This document shows positions 4,471 through 7,932 of a stretch of 7,932 nucleotides of DNA, piece after piece. Location: NCBI GenBank assembly GCA_002478225.1, contig DLMV01000015.1:420-8351 (forward strand), given 5' to 3'. Made by a program: the position numbers and the translations under genes. Under the pieces are notes generated by a model. It made no database searches, was not told the origin of the DNA, and saw only the letters and a program-made list of their open reading frames with translations. The stretch's first letter is position 1. Each line of letters begins with the position of its first letter. The DNA is from Deltaproteobacteria bacterium UBA7527 (GTDB lineage: Bacteria; Desulfobacterota; Syntrophorhabdia; Syntrophorhabdales; Syntrophorhabdaceae).

Positions 4471-6365
4471 TATTCTCGCTTCACCGGTTCATGTGCTTGT
4501 TTCGCAGCGACAGTATAGATTGGCAGAAGCTTGTCCACACCCTTCACCTCGTAGTCGCCGAGATAGACAAAATTGAATCGGTCTTTCACCAGCATATACG
4601 CCTTATCGCTCACGAGAAGGTCTGCCTTCGTCTGTTTCGTGAGGCCCTCGATCCGCGAAGCAATATTAACATGCTCTCCGATAATGGTGAAGTCCATCTT
4701 CTTCTCAGAGCCTACATTCCCTACAATGACCGTACCGTAGTGAATGCCAATGCCGATGTTGACGATCCAGTCGCCGATGAACCTTTCGAATGCCTTCTCG
4801 TTCTTCATGCGCTCTGTCTCGCCGATGATCTCCTGCGAAGCCTCTATGGCATTTACTACGGCATCCTCTTTTATGGCAAAGAATGCGAGGATGCCGTCGC
4901 CGATGAACTTATTGACGAAGCCGTTGTGCTTCTGTATTATCCCCGTTACGGCCCCGAAATAAAAGTTCAGGAACTGCACGATGTTCTCTGCCTTCTCGCG
5001 CCCTGAGAGCCTCGTAAAATCACGGATATCGAGGAACATGACGCAGATGTCCTTGCTCTCGCCCCTGAAGAGGCCTTCCATATCTTTTTCCAGGAGCGAA
5101 TCGAGCACCTCGCGGTCAATGTAGTAGCTGAAAACCTTGTAGAGCTTTTTCCTTGTCCGCTCCTCTGTGACATAACGGTATGGGTAGATGAGCATGAGAG
5201 TGAAGAAGGGCGCTGTCAACTGCGGGAAGACATTTATTACATACCCTCGCGAGAACGCGAAAAGATTGCCTGCAAGAAAAAGGATGGCTATGCAAAGGAT
5301 CGACGCGAGGGAGTATACGGGCTTCATCGTCATCGATATGGCCAACGGGACAGCGACGAGGACAAGGAGAATCACCACATTGGCCATACGGGGGAAGTCG
5401 CTGAGGGATGTGCCTGTAAGGAGCGTCTCGGCAATAACGGCATGTATGAGCTGGCCCGGCATGCGGTTGTCCTTTGTATGAACAGCTTCCTTCCTCTCCT
5501 GACGGGAACAGGCATAGGCGATCTTTCCCTGGATCGGGGTAAGGTGGACGTCCTCGTACTCCGTGAGATATCCCAGTATGACGGCCTTCCCCCGGAACGC
5601 ATTGCCCGCCACTTTGCCGCTCATCACGTCATCAAAACAATGAAAAGGTATGCGTTGTGCGAGGGCATAGTTGAGCCTTATAGAGCTCCCTTCATAAGCC
5701 CTGCCCGTGAGGACGCTGTAAATGGCATATGCGAACGTTTCTCTGCCCTCTGTTTTCAGGTCCTGTTTCCGTATAACGCCATCCCCTGCCCCTTTCATGC
5801 CGTCAGAGAAGGCGATGTCTGCAGGATAAAACCTCTTCATGAACGGCGCTACGCCATAGTAGAACGGCACAAGCCCACCGTGGTATGCCTGCACAATGGG
5901 AGTTCTCTGAGAGATGGTTATGAGAGGCTCCAGCAATGCATTGTCGAGCTTCTCACCGATCTCACCTATGGTATTGCCGTATCTTTTGTCCGTTGGGCTG
6001 TTCTCAAACGATTCCATGCCGCCTCTTAATTTCTCGGCCTGCCTGTGGATGGGGATCATGTCGATGGCAACGAGAGCAGCCTGCGATTCCTGCATCTTCA
6101 CAAGAAATTTCCCGATATCAGGATAGAGGAAGATGATCGGTTTGGCTTTGACAACGGAACTCTCGTCAATACCTACCACAACAACGTTGCCGCTTGTCTG
6201 TGAACGCCCGATGTCAAGCAACTCGGTGAGCTGGAATCGGTTATCGTATGCCTTGCGTTCGATGGCCTCCCACATTCCGTACGTTGCCCAGAGGACAGCG
6301 ATGACCACGATACCAATAATGACCGGTACGGTATAGCGTGACCTTTTATGTCTTGCGGTTATCAC
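4470..6365 (-). CDS. CHASE2-domain class III adenylate cyclase, membrane bound
   Basis: A 631-residue receptor-type cyclase converting ATP to cAMP and pyrophosphate. Order: TM1 (about 12-30); an extracytoplasmic CHASE2 domain (about 40-320, with NVVVVGIDESS at 60-70 and MPGQLIHA at 302-309); three membrane segments (about 328-346, 350-371, 375-396); and a cytoplasmic class III catalytic domain (about 438-620). Catalytic residues look complete: metal-binding D446 (FLDIRDF) and D490 (FIGDG), purine-contacting K486 and T560, and transition-state N567 and R571 (VNIASR). The Lys/Thr pair points to adenylate rather than guanylate cyclase and to the IIIb subgroup. The start is GTG with AAAGG five bases upstream; there is no alternative start before an in-frame TAA, and TM1 needs this start. 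First gene of an operon with the FecR-like gene. The usual CHASE2 WPWPR-like motif is poorly conserved (YPDIGKF at 81-87). The ligand is unknown. Confidence 0.93.
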   Translation of the reverse strand: MITARHKRSRYTVPVIIGIVVIAVLWATYGMWEAIERKAYDNRFQLTELLDIGRSQTSGNVVVVGIDESSVVKAKPIIFLYPDIGKFLVKMQESQAALVAIDMIPIHRQAEKLRGGMESFENSPTDKRYGNTIGEIGEKLDNALLEPLITISQRTPIVQAYHGGLVPFYYGVAPFMKRFYPADIAFSDGMKGAGDGVIRKQDLKTEGRETFAYAIYSVLTGRAYEGSSIRLNYALAQRIPFHCFDDVMSGKVAGNAFRGKAVILGYLTEYEDVHLTPIQGKIAYACSRQERKEAVHTKDNRMPGQLIHAVIAETLLTGTSLSDFPRMANVVILLVLVAVPLAISMTMKPVYSLASILCIAILFLAGNLFAFSRGYVINVFPQLTAPFFTLMLIYPYRYVTEERTRKKLYKVFSYYIDREVLDSLLEKDMEGLFRGESKDICVMFLDIRDFTRLSGREKAENIVQFLNFYFGAVTGIIQKHNGFVNKFIGDGILAFFAIKEDAVVNAIEASQEIIGETERMKNEKAFERFIGDWIVNIGIGIHYGTVIVGNVGSEKKMDFTIIGEHVNIASRIEGLTKQTKADLLVSDKAYMLVKDRFNFVYLGDYEVKGVDKLLPIYTVAAKQAHEPVKRE

Positions 6366-6397
6366 GTTCGCCTTTGTGTAAACCCGCCCTTACCTAT

Positions 6398-6403
6398 ATT
6401 ATA
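6398..6403 (-). promoter_or_regulatory. Candidate -10 element for the cyclase operon
   Basis: A perfect TATAAT on the minus strand would start transcription near 6391 and give a leader of about 25 nt ahead of the AAAGG site and the GTG. No good -35 is found 16-18 bp upstream, so the promoter may need an activator or use another sigma factor. Confidence 0.4.
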
Positions 6404-6468
6404 CACGATCCCCGGCTATTATCATTCGCAATTATCAGGCAATGGGTTTCTTCTTGAGGTTATTTTTT

Positions 6469-6507
6469 CCCCTTTATGGTGGTATACTATATACAGTCAT
6501 AGGGGGG
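6469..6507 (+). promoter_or_regulatory. Hairpin or operator overlapping WD40 promoter and ribosome-binding site
   Basis: Arm ccccttta tg (6469-6478) can pair with catagggggg (6498-6507) as RNA over 10 positions, including two G-U pairs, around a 19-nt loop. The loop holds an extended -10-like TGGTATACT (6480-6488). The right arm contains the G-rich ribosome-binding site ending five bases before the ATG at 6513. A transcript from that -10 would omit the left arm, so RNA folding matters only if transcription starts further upstream. Confidence 0.35.
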
Positions 6508-6512
6508 TAACT

Positions 6513-7932
6513 ATGAAACAGTTCTCTGGAACAATCAAGATCATGTGTATCTTTATGGCGATCTTCTTTTGTACGAACATCCACGTATATCCGGGCGAGC
6601 CCACGAAAGAGCCTATCCTTGCGATAGAGACCGGGATGCATACCGCCCCCATATCAAAGATCAGCATTGATGCAAAAAACCAGTATGTCGTCACCGGTTC
6701 CCCGGACAAGACCGTTAGGGTATGGGGGTTGCGAAAGGGAGTGCCGCAGGCGCAAGCGCTCAAGGTCCTGAGGCCGCCGATCGGCGAGGGCCAGGAAGGC
6801 CGCATCAACGCGGTTGCCATATCGCCGGACGGGAGGCACGTAGCATGCGGCGGATGGACGCAGGCAGGCGAACGCCTCTTCAACATCTATATCTTTGACC
6901 GCGAAAGCGGCAGCCTTATTCACAGGATACCCGACATACCCAGTCCTATAAATAACCTCAGATACTCCCCTGACGGGAAATTCCTTGTCGCAACCACATC
7001 GGGGCCACATGGAATAAAGATCTACAGGACCGGCGATTATGCGCTTGCCGCTGAAGACAAGTATTACGAGAAGCTTACATCGAGGGCTGATCTCGATAGA
7101 ACGGGCCGGCTCGTAACGTCATCGCACGACGGCTTCATCCGTCTCTATGACAGCAACTTTGAGCTTATCGAAAAGAAGAAGGCCCCCGGTGGAAATGACC
7201 CGACACAGGTCGCATTCTCGCCTGACGGCTCAAGGGTTGCGGTGGGTTTTCGCGATTCCTCCAAGATAGACGTGCTTTCCGGGAGGGACCTAAGCCACCT
7301 CTTCAGTCAGGATATCGGGGCCGGGAACGCGTCCAGCATCTGCTGGTCCCTTGACGGTCAATATCTTTATGCGGCAAAGGGCGGCAAGTTCAAGCCATTC
7401 TTCATCCGCAAATGGGAGGACGGGGGGAAAGGCAAATGGTCCGAGATGCCGTCAGAGGAACGCCGCGGGGGATTAAAGGCATGGGTGCAATGGTCCTTAA
7501 CCCCTATACTCAACGGCGGCATCCTCTTTACTACCAATATACCGTCCTTCGGCATTTTCGATAAAGATGGGAGGTTGGTGCTCTATAAGGACTCCGAAAC
7601 ATCATTTTTAGGCGGAAACCCAGAAGGACTTCTTGTCTCCCATGACGGTTCCACGATAGAGCTCGGTCTGGCAAGAAAAAGCAAATCGCAGGCCAGGTTC
7701 TCTATAACGGGCAGGCAGCTGGATCTTGTCAATCCTGGGGAGATCTCCTCCCCCTCTGAGAATGTATTTCCTCCCATCTCGTTCGCCGACCGCTTGAACA
7801 TCACCGATTGGCATAATTCATATTCACCTAAAGTAAATCGCAGGCCTCTGCAGCTTGGCCCCGGGGAGTCCTCTTTCAGCCGCGCCGTCTCTTTCGACGG
7901 GAAATTCTTTGTCCTCGCCACAAGCCGCAATA
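6513..7932 (+). CDS. Exported WD40/beta-propeller protein, 3'-truncated by window end
   Basis: An open frame of 473 codons from ATG 6513 to the window edge with no stop. The N-terminus has a hydrophobic stretch (about 9-20, IMCIFMAIFFC) fitting a Sec signal, so the protein is probably periplasmic or envelope-bound. WD40-type blades: about 42-72 (ISKISIDAKN to TVRVWGL), 97-130 (INAVAISPDGRHVACGG), 145-172 (INNLRYSPDGKFLVATT), 190-214 (ADLDRTGRLVTSSHDGFIRLYD), 231-256 (TQVAFSPDGSRVAVGF), 273-301 (SSICWSLDGQYLYAAKG), with another starting near 454 (SSFSRAVSFDGKFFVLAT). The ATG follows a GGGGGGT Shine-Dalgarno variant by four bases. The phrasing (KVLRPPIGEG at 84-93, DGFIRLYD at 206-213) recalls bacterial WD40 proteins that carry a caspase-like (peptidase C14) domain further on; that domain, if present, is outside the window. 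Divergent from the cyclase operon. Confidence 0.88.
   Translation, partial: MKQFSGTIKIMCIFMAIFFCTNIHVYPGEPTKEPILAIETGMHTAPISKISIDAKNQYVVTGSPDKTVRVWGLRKGVPQAQALKVLRPPIGEGQEGRINAVAISPDGRHVACGGWTQAGERLFNIYIFDRESGSLIHRIPDIPSPINNLRYSPDGKFLVATTSGPHGIKIYRTGDYALAAEDKYYEKLTSRADLDRTGRLVTSSHDGFIRLYDSNFELIEKKKAPGGNDPTQVAFSPDGSRVAVGFRDSSKIDVLSGRDLSHLFSQDIGAGNASSICWSLDGQYLYAAKGGKFKPFFIRKWEDGGKGKWSEMPSEERRGGLKAWVQWSLTPILNGGILFTTNIPSFGIFDKDGRLVLYKDSETSFLGGNPEGLLVSHDGSTIELGLARKSKSQARFSITGRQLDLVNPGEISSPSENVFPPISFADRLNITDWHNSYSPKVNRRPLQLGPGESSFSRAVSFDGKFFVLATSRN

Larger units (their letters stand above)
6366..6512. promoter_or_regulatory. Shared divergent control region, cyclase operon and WD40 gene
   Basis: The 147 bp between the GTG of the cyclase (minus) and the ATG of the WD40 gene (plus) is AT-rich in its centre and contains candidate -10 elements for both directions. 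It contains none of the heptamer repeats seen in the left half of the window. Any regulator binding here could affect both transcripts. Confidence 0.55.

Noticed and set aside
5442..6029. 195-codon plus-strand open frame opposite the cyclase gene (also 4491-5006)
   Set aside because: Both are antisense to the well-supported CHASE2 and catalytic regions; they reflect codon bias of the real gene and carry no recognisable motifs.
6454..6488. TTGAGG (6454-6459) as -35 for the TATACT -10 of the WD40 gene
   Set aside because: The spacer would be 23 bp, too long for a normal sigma70 promoter; the extended -10 alone is the better reading.
6497..7010. Minus-strand open frames opposite the start of the WD40 gene
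   Set aside because: The plus-strand frame has repeated WD40 blades, a signal peptide and a ribosome-binding site; the antisense frames have none of these.

Overview
The window is about 7.9 kb of moderate GC content from what looks like an anaerobic or microaerophilic Gram-negative bacterium. A Nitrospirota- or Desulfobacterota-like lineage is my guess, based on the gene mix (type II secretion/type IV pilus-type ATPase, DUF2284 cysteine-rich protein, rubredoxin-less rubrerythrin, CHASE2 cyclase) and on the style of the intergenic repeats. No rRNA, tRNA or CRISPR array is visible, and there is no sign of a phage or a classical insertion sequence.

Layout. Positions 1-248 are non-coding and filled with a decayed palindromic repeat. 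Positions 249-1976 (minus) encode a complete GspE/PilB-family ATPase. Positions 1977-2330 are a 354-bp non-coding stretch with divergent candidate promoters and a second repeat copy. Then come two plus-strand genes: a DUF2284 metal-binding protein (2331-2852) and a ferritin-like diiron protein (2948-3472). A third palindromic repeat (about 3482-3602) separates them from a convergent minus-strand pair. That pair is a class III adenylate cyclase with a CHASE2 sensor domain (6365 down to 4470) followed 11 bp later by an exported FecR-like protein (4458 down to 3604). Divergent from the cyclase, an exported WD40/beta-propeller protein starts at 6513 and runs off the window end.

Functional reading. 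The CHASE2 cyclase and the FecR-like protein form a tight two-gene operon, and both place domains outside the inner membrane. This suggests an envelope-sensing module that makes cAMP. The WD40 protein shares their 147-bp control region and resembles the N-terminal half of bacterial WD40-caspase-like proteins. The DUF2284 and rubrerythrin-like genes fit metal or oxidative-stress housekeeping in an anaerobe. The ATPase has no secretion or pilus genes beside it.

The most unusual signal is in the non-coding DNA. The intergenic repeats are built from 7-bp words kept in register over tens of bases. Separate copies align word by word, with whole-word gains, losses or swaps. The heptamer organisation appears in every intergenic region in the left half of the window (1-3603) and not in the right half.
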